The translations under genes and the position numbers were made by a program. This document shows, piece by piece, positions 35,862 to 44,989 of a stretch of DNA of 64,000 nt (position 1 is the stretch's first letter; each line of letters opens with the position of its first letter). The notes beneath the pieces were generated by a model, which was not told where the DNA came from, ran no database searches, and saw nothing but the letters and a program-made list of their open reading frames with translations. The DNA comes from Halorhabdus sp. BNX81. GTDB lineage: Archaea; Halobacteriota; Halobacteria; Halobacteriales; Haloarculaceae. Where the stretch lies: contig NZ_CP107254.1 of NCBI RefSeq assembly GCF_029229925.1, positions 1,798,001 to 1,862,000 on the forward strand. The letters run 5' to 3'.

Positions 35862-38800
35862 CCGCGGGCACCTCCTCGGTGAGATCGATTCCCGTCACGC
35901 TACTCACGTTATCGCCCTGCATCGTGACGCCGATCGCACGCTCGGAGCGCTCCAGCATCGCCGAGCGATGGGAGACGACGACGAACTGAGCGTCACCGGC
36001 GAGTTCGTCGACCATCTCACCGACGAGGTCGGCATTGGCGGCGTCGAGAAAGGCGTCGACCTCGTCCAGCGCGTAGAACGGGGCCGGATTGTGTCGCTGG
36101 ATCGCGAAGATAAAGGCCAGCGCAGTCAGGGACTTCTCGCCGCCACTCATCGCGTTCAGCCGCTGGATCGGCTTGTCGCCGGGCTGGGCCTTCATCGTCA
36201 GCCCGCCGTCGAAGGGATCGTCCTCGTTTTCGAGGTGGAGTCGCCCCGTCCCGTTCGAGAGTCGCTCGAAGATGTCCTGGAACTGGGCGTCGATCGTCTC
36301 GAAGGCGTCCATGAACGTTTCCTTCTTTTTGGCCTCGTAGGAGTCGATCCGCTCACGGATCCCGTCGGCTTCCTCGACGAGTGTCCCGCGTTTGTCCTGC
36401 AGATCGTCGAGATCGGCCGCGACCTCGTCGTACTCCTCGATGGCGAGCATGTTGACCGGTTCCAGGCGTTCCATCTCGGCCTCCAGTTGGCCGATCCGAG
36501 TCTGGACCGTGTGGTGGTCGGGAATCTCCTCGGGATCGTACTCCCCGACAGCATCTTCGAGTTCGTCGATCTCCCACTCCAAGCGGGACTCGGTCTCGCG
36601 TTTTTCGTCGAGTTGTGAGTCGATCTGGTTGACTCGGTCCTTCTGCTCGTCACGTGCCTGCTGGGCCGCGTTGAGTTCCTCCCGGAGGTCCTCACGGTCG
36701 GCCTTGAGGTCGGCGAGTTCGGCTTCGAGTTCGGCGACGGCCTCCTGTCTGTCGGCCAGTTTCGACTCCTCGTCGGCAACGTTCCCGTTCAGTTCCTCGA
36801 TACGTTCGCCCTGTTCGGCCTTGCGGTTCTGTGCCGTCTCGATCTGGTCGTGGAGATCGTCGATTGCGTCCTCGGCGTACTGTTTTTCGAGCTGGAGTTC
36901 GTTCAGCGCCGCGTCCAGATCGTCGAGTTCGTCCTCGCGCTCGTCGATCTCGCTCTCAAGCGATTCGGCCTCGTCGGTCAGTTCGGGCAACCGGGAGTCC
37001 TCGATATCGGCTTCCAGCTCGTCGATCTCGGCTTCCAGGTCGGCGATCTCGCTCTCGACGGCCTCGATGTCGGCCTCGATCTCGTCCATCTCCGCGGAGA
37101 CAGCTTCCCGTTCGTCCTCGATCTCCGCGAGTTCCTCGCGGCGCTGTTCGATGCGCTCCTCGGTCTCTTCGCGTTCGCGCTCGCGGCGCTCGATCTCGGC
37201 CTGGATCTCCCGGACCTGATCGGCGGCCTCGGACTTTCGATCGCGAGCGTCCTCGAGTCGCTCTTCGACGCCCAATAGCTCTTCACGATATTCCTGGCGC
37301 TCGTCTTCGAGCTCGGTGATCCGTTCGGCGACCCGCTGGAGTTGGCCCTCGCTGTCCGAAAAGGAATATCGCGATCCGCTGGAGGAACCCCCGGTCATCG
37401 CGCCGCTCTTCTCGACGAGTTCACCGTCGAGGGTGACCAACCGGTAGCGTCCCATCAACTCCCGGGCCGTGGCCATGTCCTCGACGACCAGCGTGTCCCC
37501 GAGGACGTAACTGAATATGCCCGAATACTCGGGGTCGAAGTCCACGAGGTTGTACGCGAAGTCGACGACACCATCGTGGTCGGGAAGCGACGGCAGTGAC
37601 CGATCGTCCATCTCCGTCAGCGGGAGGAACGTCGCCCGCCCGGCGTTGCGGTTCTTGAGATACTCGATACACCGCTGGCCGATGCCGTCATCATCAACGA
37701 CGACGTTCGCGAGTCGGCCGCCAGCCGCTGTCTCACACGCCGTCGCGTAGGTCGGATCGACCCCGCCGAGTTGGCCGACCGTTCCGTGGACGCCGTCGAG
37801 ATCCCCATCGAGGACTGTTGTGACCGCCCGACCATATGAGGCGTCGCCGGACTCCTCGGCCCTGGCTTCGAGTTCGGCGTACTCCTGACGGGCTGCCTCT
37901 AAGTCGTCGTCGATCGCCTCGATCTCTTCCTGGAGGTCGCGTTTCTCCGCGGCGAGGTCGTCGATCACGTCCGTGATCGTCTCGCGGTTCTGCTCTGCCT
38001 TCCGGCGCTCCTCTTCGAGATCCGCGATCTCGGCGTCGAGTTCGGGGATCGACTCCTGGAGATCCTCGATCGTGGATTCGAGCTCGCGTTGCTGGTTCGA
38101 GCGCCGCCGGGCCTCGTCGAGCAGCCGATCCTGCTCGCGCTGGAGGTCGTTGCGTCGCTCCTTTGCGTCTTCGAGGGTCGCCTTCTTTGTTTCGAGTTCG
38201 TCCCGGACCTCCTCGAACTCCGCGCCGACTTCCTCGATCTCCTCCTGGACGGCCGCGAGATCGACCTCGAGATCGTCGATCTCGGCTTTCACCGAGGACT
38301 TCTCGACTTTCGTCTCCCGGATATCGGCTTCCAGATCGTCGATGGTCTCCTGCTTGCGGTCAATCTCGACGAAGGCCTCGCGTCGCCGTGCCTCTGCCTC
38401 GTCACGCTTCTCCTCGGCGCTCTCGATAGCATCCTCGAGTCGGGCGATCTCGCCTTTGATCTCCTCGATCTCGCGTTTGAGCGCGAGCTGTTCGTCCTCG
38501 CCCTTGCGCTCGATCTCGGCGTTCAACTCGGCGAGTTCGTCCTCCAGCCGGACGACCTTGCCCTCACGCTCGTCGAGTTCGCGCTGTCGATCCTCGAGCG
38601 TCTCCTCTAAGTCCGCGATCTCTTCCCGGACCGCGTCGAGATCATCGCGCTTGTCCTCGAGTTCGGCAGCCTTCTGGTAGGCCTCGTACTCCTCTTTCTC
38701 GTCTCTGAGTTCCTGGTACTCCAGGGCCGTCTCGCGTTCGTCTTCGAGTTGTTCGAGGCGGGTCTCCTTCTCCTCGATCCGGAGGTCGGCCTCGTCGATC

Positions 38801-39420
38801 CGGTCCTCGACGACCTCCAACTCCTCGAAGGCCTGGGCCTTCTTCTGGTCGAACTCCGCGACGCCCGCGATCTCGTCGATGATCTCCCGCCGAGCGCCCG
38901 CAGTCATGTTGATGATCTCCGTAACGTCGCCCTGCATGACGACGTTGTAGCCCTCGGGCGCGACGCCGGCCTGGGCGAGCAGGTCCTGGATATCACCGAG
39001 GTTGACCGAGCGGCCGTTGATGTAGTAATAGGAGTAGTAGTTGTCGTCGGTCTCCTTGACCCGGCGCTTGATCGTGATCTCCTCGATGTCGCCGACGTTC
39101 TCGCTGCCGGCAGCACTGACGACTTGCGACCGCGAAAGCGTCCGGTCGCTGTTGTCCAGTACGACCTCGACGCTCGCCTCGCGTTCGCGATCCGGTGATT
39201 CGCCGTCCTGATGGCCGGGATTGTAGATGAGGTCGGTCAGCTTCTCGGCGCGTATCCCCGAGGTGCGGGCCAGCCCTAACGCGAAGAGGATCGCATCGAC
39301 GATGTTTGACTTGCCCGACCCGTTCGGGCCGCTGATGGTCGTAAAGTCCTCGTAAAAGGGGATGCGCGTCTTCCGTCCGAAGCTCTTGAAGTTGTCGAGG
39401 ACGACCTCTGTAATGTACAT
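35854..39420 (-). CDS. smc: Chromosome segregation protein SMC
   Basis: The 1188-residue ATPase has the full SMC layout. Walker A GPNGSGKSN lies at residues 31-39. A long coiled coil (about 170-505) leads to a globular hinge (about 510-650, including GTVGQLGGVDPTYATACE and the glycine-rich SGAMTGGSSSGSR), then a second coil. The C-terminal head carries LNAMSGGEKSLTALAF (signature) and YALDEVDAFLDAAN (Walker B). SMC dimers with ScpA form rings that organise and segregate the chromosome. It overlaps scpA by 8 bases and starts 54 bases after the coiled-coil protein gene on the same strand. Length and motif order are normal. Confidence 0.97.
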   Translation of the reverse strand: MYITEVVLDNFKSFGRKTRIPFYEDFTTISGPNGSGKSNIVDAILFALGLARTSGIRAEKLTDLIYNPGHQDGESPDREREASVEVVLDNSDRTLSRSQVVSAAGSENVGDIEEITIKRRVKETDDNYYSYYYINGRSVNLGDIQDLLAQAGVAPEGYNVVMQGDVTEIINMTAGARREIIDEIAGVAEFDQKKAQAFEELEVVEDRIDEADLRIEEKETRLEQLEDERETALEYQELRDEKEEYEAYQKAAELEDKRDDLDAVREEIADLEETLEDRQRELDEREGKVVRLEDELAELNAEIERKGEDEQLALKREIEEIKGEIARLEDAIESAEEKRDEAEARRREAFVEIDRKQETIDDLEADIRETKVEKSSVKAEIDDLEVDLAAVQEEIEEVGAEFEEVRDELETKKATLEDAKERRNDLQREQDRLLDEARRRSNQQRELESTIEDLQESIPELDAEIADLEEERRKAEQNRETITDVIDDLAAEKRDLQEEIEAIDDDLEAARQEYAELEARAEESGDASYGRAVTTVLDGDLDGVHGTVGQLGGVDPTYATACETAAGGRLANVVVDDDGIGQRCIEYLKNRNAGRATFLPLTEMDDRSLPSLPDHDGVVDFAYNLVDFDPEYSGIFSYVLGDTLVVEDMATARELMGRYRLVTLDGELVEKSGAMTGGSSSGSRYSFSDSEGQLQRVAERITELEDERQEYREELLGVEERLEDARDRKSEAADQVREIQAEIERREREREETEERIEQRREELAEIEDEREAVSAEMDEIEADIEAVESEIADLEAEIDELEADIEDSRLPELTDEAESLESEIDEREDELDDLDAALNELQLEKQYAEDAIDDLHDQIETAQNRKAEQGERIEELNGNVADEESKLADRQEAVAELEAELADLKADREDLREELNAAQQARDEQKDRVNQIDSQLDEKRETESRLEWEIDELEDAVGEYDPEEIPDHHTVQTRIGQLEAEMERLEPVNMLAIEEYDEVAADLDDLQDKRGTLVEEADGIRERIDSYEAKKKETFMDAFETIDAQFQDIFERLSNGTGRLHLENEDDPFDGGLTMKAQPGDKPIQRLNAMSGGEKSLTALAFIFAIQRHNPAPFYALDEVDAFLDAANADLVGEMVDELAGDAQFVVVSHRSAMLERSERAIGVTMQGDNVSSVTGIDLTEEVPADD

Positions 39421-39474
39421 GTGGTGGGGTTCGGCGGCTGTTTCGCCTCGACGGTCGTGGGCACCCGGTGTCCG

Positions 39475-39750
39475 TCAGGCGATGATGATGTCCGATTCGG
39501 CCTCTTGGTCGTCCGTGTCCTCGACCTCCTGGGATTTAGTGGCTTCGGCCGAGGCCGAAACCGATTCCGTCTCGTCCTCGACGTCAGTCTCGATGTTGAC
39601 CGGCTTCTCGAAGCCGAGTTCGTCGTCGACGGCGTTTTCGAGTTCACGCAGTCGGACTTTCGATTCGACGAGTTCGTCCGTGAGGCCTTCGACGGTCGCT
39701 TCCAGATCGCGGACTTTCGCTTCGAGTTCCTCCACGCGATTGTCGCTCAT
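39475..39750 (-). CDS. Short coiled-coil protein upstream of smc
   Basis: The 91-residue protein has an N-terminal leucine-zipper-like coil over residues 1-45 (VEELEAKVRDLEATVEGLTDEL) and a disordered, acidic C-terminal half ending DIIIA. Automatic pipelines may call it a bZIP-like factor, but no basic DNA-binding region is seen. It lies 54 bases upstream of smc on the same strand, so it may be part of the smc-scpA operon and could contact the SMC coil. This is inference from position and composition. Confidence 0.72.
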   Translation of the reverse strand: MSDNRVEELEAKVRDLEATVEGLTDELVESKVRLRELENAVDDELGFEKPVNIETDVEDETESVSASAEATKSQEVEDTDDQEAESDIIIA

Positions 39751-39857
39751 ACCACGACAACCTGTCTCGCCCCGCTTAAACCTACGTCAGACATTCACAT
39801 TCTGTCTGATACGTCTCCCGCGTGGACGGCCCCGAAGGCACGCCCGAGTGCGACCGA

Positions 39858-39868
39858 GGGATTTAATC
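39858..39868 (+). promoter_or_regulatory. TATA-like promoter of gatB
   Basis: GGATTTAATCG lies about 28 bases before the ATG at 39892, the spacing expected for a leaderless transcript. This supports that ATG over the open frame that extends 157 codons upstream. Confidence 0.5.
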
Positions 39869-39891
39869 GCGGCGCGCCGGATATTCGGACA

Positions 39892-41379
39892 ATGACTGCC
39901 CAAGCCATTCAGGAACGCGATCTTACCGTCGTGATCGGGCTGGAGGTCCACGTCCAGCTCGAAACCGCGACGAAGATCTTCTGTGGCTGTTCGACCGATC
40001 TCGAAGACGCCGACCCGAACACTCACACCTGCCCGGTCTGTCTCGGGCTACCAGGATCGCTGCCGGTACTCAACGAGGGGGCCGTCGAGGCCGCCGTCAG
40101 GGTTGGGAAGGCCATCGACGCCGACATTCCCGAACAGACCCGCTTTCACCGGAAGAACTACTACTACCCCGACCTGCCGAAGAACTTCCAGATCAGCCAG
40201 TACGACGCGCCGATCTGTCAGGACGGCGAACTGGAATTCAGTGTCGAAGGCGAGCGCCGGACGGTCGGGATCGAGCGCGCTCACCTCGAAGAGGACCCCG
40301 GGAGCCTCCAGCACGCCGGCGGGAACATCGACACCGCCGACTACACGCTCGTGAACTACAACCGCGCCGGCGTCCCGCTGATGGAGATCGTCACCGAACC
40401 GGACTTCCGGGACGCGACGGAGGTCCGGGCCTTCCTCGCGAAACTGGAGGAAGTCCTCGAGTACCTGGGCATTTTCGATGCAACGCGGGACGGCTCGCTC
40501 CGGATCGACGCAAACCTCTCGCTTGTCGACGCAAGCGAGGTCGACGACGATGGCTCCATCGACCAGGATGTCCTCGAAGACGCCAACCGGACCGAGGTCA
40601 AGAACATCTCCAGTCACAAGGGAGCTGAAAAGGCACTGGCCTACGAGGCCCAGCGACAGAAAAACGCCGTCGAACGCGGCCGCGAGGTTGAACAGGAGAC
40701 CCGCCACTGGGACGAGTCCCGGGGGATCACGGTCTCGATGCGCTCGAAGGAAGAAGAGAAGGACTACCGCTACTTCCGGGAGGCCGACCTGCCGCCCCTG
40801 GAGGTCAGCCACTGGAAGGAGGAGCTGTCGATTCCAGAGTTGCCGGACGCCCGCCGTGAGCGTTTCGGCGAGGAGTACGGGCTCAACGAGGAAGCCGCCT
40901 CGAAGCTCACCACCACCAAGCAGGTCGCGGACTTCTACGAGGACCTGGCAAGCGAGTTCGATCCCGATCTCGTGGCGACCTGGGTCGCCGACGAACTCCT
41001 GGGCGAACTCAACTACCGCGACATGGCGATCACCGACGTGGCGGACCGCCTGGACGAGATCGAACGCCTCGTCGAACTCGTCGCAAGCGAGGAGATCACC
41101 GCCAAGAACGCCCGCGAGACCGTCCTCCGCGGGATGCTCGACGACGGCGACGATCCCGACACGATCGTCGAGCGCGAGGGACTCGGCAAAACCCAACGCG
41201 ACGAACTTCAGGGTGCCGTCGAGGAAGCTATCGAGGAGAACCCCGACGCCGTTTCAGACTATCACGACGGCGACGGCGGCGCGATCAACTTCCTCGTCGG
41301 CCAGGTGATGCAAAAGACAGGCGGAAGTGCGGATCCCGGTGACGTGAACGAGTTGTTGCGGGCCGAGCTAGAGGACTAG
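39892..41379 (+). CDS. gatB: Aspartyl/glutamyl-tRNA amidotransferase subunit B
   Basis: The 495-residue protein starts at MTAQAIQERDLTVVIGLEVHVQLET, the expected GatB N-terminus; upstream open frame is antisense to the coiled-coil gene. Signatures are GLEVHVQL, KIFCGCSTD and CPVCLGLPGSLP (zinc cysteines), FHRKNYYYPDLPKNFQISQY, and the helical YqeY-like tail. As part of GatCAB it holds the mischarged Asp-tRNA-Asn or Glu-tRNA-Gln and the kinase site for amidation. gatA and gatC are not in the window. The stop TAG shares the palindrome CTAG with the stop of the converging gene. Confidence 0.95.
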   Translation: MTAQAIQERDLTVVIGLEVHVQLETATKIFCGCSTDLEDADPNTHTCPVCLGLPGSLPVLNEGAVEAAVRVGKAIDADIPEQTRFHRKNYYYPDLPKNFQISQYDAPICQDGELEFSVEGERRTVGIERAHLEEDPGSLQHAGGNIDTADYTLVNYNRAGVPLMEIVTEPDFRDATEVRAFLAKLEEVLEYLGIFDATRDGSLRIDANLSLVDASEVDDDGSIDQDVLEDANRTEVKNISSHKGAEKALAYEAQRQKNAVERGREVEQETRHWDESRGITVSMRSKEEEKDYRYFREADLPPLEVSHWKEELSIPELPDARRERFGEEYGLNEEAASKLTTTKQVADFYEDLASEFDPDLVATWVADELLGELNYRDMAITDVADRLDEIERLVELVASEEITAKNARETVLRGMLDDGDDPDTIVEREGLGKTQRDELQGAVEEAIEENPDAVSDYHDGDGGAINFLVGQVMQKTGGSADPGDVNELLRAELED

Positions 41380-41975
41380 ATTCCGAGCCACTCGTCGACG
41401 CGGACTTCGTAGCCGTTCGACCGGCAGAATTTCGCGGCCTCGCGGCGAACCGCCCGCGAACCGGGGAGCTTTCCCTTCTCGTCGATCTGCGCGACGATCC
41501 ACTCGGTGATGACGTCGATCCCCTCGTCGTCGTCATCCGCCTCGATCGCCGCGAGTGCTTTGAGCGTCTTTTTATACGCGTCGCGGCGTGAACCGCCGAA
41601 ATCAGCGTCCTGGAGTTCGGAACTCGCCTCGATGATTCGCTTCATCGCCGCGGCGACGGTCGGCCGCTGAACCTGGACACTGACAGCGGCGGGCGAGTCG
41701 AAGGTCTCGGCGTCAGTTTCAGGCAGGAGATCGGCGAGACGGTAGGTCCCGTCCGGTGACAGGATCTCGCGGTCGCCGACCGTCTCGACCACGTCGGCCG
41801 CCGTCGTCGGGAACGGCAGCGTTTCGAGTGCGTCCTCCAGTTCACCGAGTTCGGCCGCGGGGATCGGCGGTTCCGGTTCGTCACGACGTTCCAGTGCCGT
41901 TTCGAGTTCGCGCTCGCGTTGTCGTCGCTCCTCGTCGTGGGCCTGTTTGTCTCGGCCTCGCTTGTCGTCTGCCAT
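41376..41975 (-). CDS. Conserved haloarchaeal hypothetical protein
   Basis: The 199-residue protein starts at MADDKRGRDKQAHDEER; the upstream 31 in-frame residues lack such character. The first 45 residues are a charged helix. Residues about 50-110 form a compact domain (LPFPTTAADVVETVGDREIL resembles the haloarchaeal DUF5789 type of fold), followed by TVAAAMKRIIEASSEL and a last domain with PGSRAVRREAAKFCRSNGYEVR. No catalytic motif is visible. It converges with gatB, both genes ending in the four-base palindrome CTAG at 41376-41379. Confidence 0.7.
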   Translation of the reverse strand: MADDKRGRDKQAHDEERRQRERELETALERRDEPEPPIPAAELGELEDALETLPFPTTAADVVETVGDREILSPDGTYRLADLLPETDAETFDSPAAVSVQVQRPTVAAAMKRIIEASSELQDADFGGSRRDAYKKTLKALAAIEADDDDEGIDVITEWIVAQIDEKGKLPGSRAVRREAAKFCRSNGYEVRVDEWLGI

Positions 41976-42040
41976 TTCTAACTGTTGGAACCCCAGGCAG
42001 ATAGACTTATTGCCCGAATATGACGTTGGATTGAATAGAC

Positions 42041-42229
42041 ATGCGACAGAACCCCGAAGAAATGACAACCGAACCTGACGAGATCATCGAGCAAATGGAC
42101 AGGCTCGTCGCGGACACGAGTCCCGGACGTGAGGGGACCGTCCCACTCAATGGGATTGCTGAACCGATCGCCAGAAACCACAGAAACGCCATTCGACGAG
42201 GGATGAGTACGGACGATATCGAGGGGTAA
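42041..42229 (+). CDS. Small haloarchaeal protein (62 residues)
   Basis: The ORF begins at ATG 42041 (or 42062, giving 55 residues). The sequence MTTEPDEIIEQMDRLVADT followed by VPLNGIAEPIARNHRNAIRRGM and STDDIEG has the acidic start, amphipathic helices and Gly-Met-Ser turn that look like a folded small protein rather than random frame. It lies divergently next to the conserved hypothetical at 41975, with 65 bases between starts. No known family is recognised. It is moderately supported by composition and by the absence of a longer competing ORF. Confidence 0.55.
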   Translation: MRQNPEEMTTEPDEIIEQMDRLVADTSPGREGTVPLNGIAEPIARNHRNAIRRGMSTDDIEG

Positions 42230-42376
42230 CGCCGACGGGGCATGCGGTTCAGCGACTGTTGCCGATACGTAGACCACCCGAGCGCGAGCGGGCGACGCGT
42301 GCGCGCCTTGTCCCCCTTCCCTCTTGCGATTACACGCCGAAAGACATATGGGACGCTCTCCGCGTAGCGAGAGACA

Positions 42377-42418
42377 ATGAGTCACGAGCCAGACGGTGGT
42401 GATCGGGCGTGCGCCTGA
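42377..42418 (+). CDS. Possible upstream mini-ORF overlapping the topA start
   Basis: ATG at 42377 opens 13 codons (MSHEPDGGDRACA) and ends in a TGA at 42416-42418, beyond the GTG start of topA at 42409. The overlap of 10 bases means ribosomes ending on it would be placed at the topA GTG. It might couple or limit topoisomerase translation. It may also be chance; no ribosome data are available. Confidence 0.3.
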   Translation: MSHEPDGGDRACA

Positions 42419-44943
42419 TCGTCACCGAGAAGGACAACGCCGCCAGGCGGATCGCCGAGATCCTCAGCGACGACTCGGCGAGTGGTGAGCGGCGAAATGG
42501 CGTCAACGTCTACAAGTGGGGCGGCCAGCGCGTCGTCGGCCTCTCCGGACACGTCGTCGGCGTCGACTTCCCGCCGGAATACGCCGAGTGGCGCGACGTC
42601 GAACCGGCCGAGTTGATCGACGCCGATGTCGTTACAACGCCCACGCGGGAGAACATCGTCGCGACACTCCGTAGCCTCGCCAGAAAGGCCGACGAGGTCG
42701 TGATCGCGACAGACTACGACCGCGAGGGCGAACTCATCGGGAAGGAAGCCTACGAGTTGATCCGCGAGGAGACCGACGCGCCGGTCGAACGCGTGCGCTT
42801 CTCCTCGATCACCGAGAGAGAAGTCCAGAAGGCCTTCGAGAATCCCGACGAGATCGACTTCGACCTCGCCGCCGCAGGCGAAGCCCGCCAGATCGTCGAC
42901 CTGATCTGGGGCGCGGCGCTGACGCGGTTTCTCTCGCTGTCTGCCAAGCAGCTCGGCAACGACTTCATCTCCGTCGGCCGGGTTCAGAGCCCGACACTGA
43001 AGCTGATCGTCGACCGCGAGCGCGAGATCGAGGCCTTCGATCCCGACGACTACTGGGAGATCCTCGCCGACCTCGCGAAGGACGGCCAGGGCTTCGAGGC
43101 CCAGTACTTCTACGACGACGACGGCAGCGAAGCCGAGCGGGTCTGGGACGAAGCGGCCGCCGAAGCTGCCTACGCGGATCTCTCCGAATCCGGGACGGCC
43201 ACCGTGACCGAAGTTCGGCGGCGAAAGCGTACCGACGACCCGCCCGCGCCGTTCAACACGACCGCGTTCATCTCCGCGGCGAGTTCGCTCGGCTACTCCG
43301 CCCAGCGCGCCATGTCGCTGGCCGAGGAACTCTACACGGACGGCTACCTGACCTACCCACGGACGGACAACACCGTCTATCCCGACGACCTCGATCCCGA
43401 GGAGCTATTGGGTGCCTTCGAAGGCAGTTACGAGTTCGGCGAGGATGCGGAGGCGCTGCTCGCCCAGGACGAGATCGAACCGACTCGCGGCGAGAACGAG
43501 TCGACCGACCACCCCCCGATACATCCGACCGGGGAGCTTCCCGATCGCAACGAGATCGGCGCGGACGCCTGGGAGATCTACGAACTCGTGGTGCGTCGGT
43601 TCTTCGCAACCGTGGCCGAGCCGGCGACCTGGGCACACCTGCGAGTCGTGGCGAAGGCTTCGGGCCGGTCGCTGAAGGCCAATGGCAAGCGCCTGCTCGA
43701 GGAGGGATACCACGCGGTCTATCCCTACTCCTCGGCCGGCGAAACTGTCGTTCCCGCTGTCGAGGAGGGAGAAGAGCTGTCGATCGACGCGGTCGAACTG
43801 GAGGCCAAACAGACCCAGCCGCCGCGCCGCTACGGCCAGTCGCGGCTCATCCAGCATATGGAGGAGATGGGCATCGGGACGAAGGCCACGCGACACAACA
43901 TCGTCGAGAAGCTCTACGATCGCGGGTACGTCGAGGACGACCCGCCGCGGCCGACAAAGCTCGCCGATGCAGTGGTCACCGCCGCCGAGGAGTACGCCGA
44001 TCACGTCGTCAGCGAGGAGATGACCGCCCAGCTCGAGGCGGACATGACTGCCATCGCCGAGGGCGAGGCGACCCTGGAAGAGGTGACCGCGGAATCCAGG
44101 GAGATGCTCGGCGAGATTTTCGAGGAGCTACGCGAGTCCCGCGAGGAGATCGGCGAGTTCCTCCAGAAGTCGCTAAAGGCCGACCGGACGCTCGGGCCCT
44201 GTCCGGAGTGTGGCGAGGATCTGCTGGTCCGCCGGAGTCGCCAGGGGTCGTACTTCGTCGGGTGTGACGGCTTCCCCGAGTGTCGGTTCACCCTTCCACT
44301 GCCGAGCACGGGCGAACCACAGGTGACCGACGAAACTTGCGAGGATCACGATCTTCGGCACGTCAAGATGCTCGCGGGTCGAGACACCTTCGTCCATGGG
44401 TGTCCGCGGTGCAAAGCGGAGGCAGCCGACGAGAGCGAGGACGAGGTGATCGGGGACTGTCCCGAGTGTGGGGATGGCAATACGCCGGAGGGGCAGCGAA
44501 ACGAAGACGGCGAAGCCGCCGAAGGGGAGGGTGGCGAACTCGCGATCAAACACCTCCGGTCGGGGTCGCGGCTGGTCGGCTGTACGCGCTATCCGGACTG
44601 TGATTACTCGCTCCCGCTCCCCCGTCGTGGTGAGATCGTCGTGACCGACGAGCGTTGCGAGGAGCATGACCTGCCACACATCGAAATCCACGACGGCGAA
44701 GACGACGATCCCTGGGAACTGGGCTGTCCGATCTGCAACTACGAGGAGTTCCAGGCGCGCAACGCCGTCGAGAACTTGGAGGACCTCGACGGGGTCGGCC
44801 CGGCGACGGCGGAGAAACTACAGGACGCTGGCGTAGCGGACCCCGAGGACCTCCACGAGGTGGACCCGGACGCCGTCGCCGGCGAGGTCCAGGGCGTCAG
44901 CGCCGACCGAATTCGTGAATGGCAAGCCGAACTCGCGACCTGA
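42409..44943 (+). CDS. topA: DNA topoisomerase I (type IA)
   Basis: The 844-residue enzyme starts with GTG giving MRLIVTEKDNAARRIAEIL. The Toprim domain shows VIATDYDREGELIGKEA (catalytic acids), and the nucleophilic Tyr lies in GYLTYPRTDN near residue 315. IEPTRGENESTDHPPIHPTG and RRYGQSRLIQHMEEMGIGTKATR follow as family signatures. C-terminal zinc modules contain CPECGEDL, CDGFPEC, CPRC, CPECGDG, CTRYPDC and CPIC. A helix-hairpin-helix (LEDLDGVGPATAEKLQDAG) closes the protein. It relaxes negative supercoils. The GTG start and overlap with a 13-codon upstream ORF suggest limited translation. Confidence 0.95.
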   Translation: MRLIVTEKDNAARRIAEILSDDSASGERRNGVNVYKWGGQRVVGLSGHVVGVDFPPEYAEWRDVEPAELIDADVVTTPTRENIVATLRSLARKADEVVIATDYDREGELIGKEAYELIREETDAPVERVRFSSITEREVQKAFENPDEIDFDLAAAGEARQIVDLIWGAALTRFLSLSAKQLGNDFISVGRVQSPTLKLIVDREREIEAFDPDDYWEILADLAKDGQGFEAQYFYDDDGSEAERVWDEAAAEAAYADLSESGTATVTEVRRRKRTDDPPAPFNTTAFISAASSLGYSAQRAMSLAEELYTDGYLTYPRTDNTVYPDDLDPEELLGAFEGSYEFGEDAEALLAQDEIEPTRGENESTDHPPIHPTGELPDRNEIGADAWEIYELVVRRFFATVAEPATWAHLRVVAKASGRSLKANGKRLLEEGYHAVYPYSSAGETVVPAVEEGEELSIDAVELEAKQTQPPRRYGQSRLIQHMEEMGIGTKATRHNIVEKLYDRGYVEDDPPRPTKLADAVVTAAEEYADHVVSEEMTAQLEADMTAIAEGEATLEEVTAESREMLGEIFEELRESREEIGEFLQKSLKADRTLGPCPECGEDLLVRRSRQGSYFVGCDGFPECRFTLPLPSTGEPQVTDETCEDHDLRHVKMLAGRDTFVHGCPRCKAEAADESEDEVIGDCPECGDGNTPEGQRNEDGEAAEGEGGELAIKHLRSGSRLVGCTRYPDCDYSLPLPRRGEIVVTDERCEEHDLPHIEIHDGEDDDPWELGCPICNYEEFQARNAVENLEDLDGVGPATAEKLQDAGVADPEDLHEVDPDAVAGEVQGVSADRIREWQAELAT

Positions 44944-44989
44944 AAAGGAGTTCCGGGGGGCCGGAAAGCGATTTGCCGGCCGATTGTGA

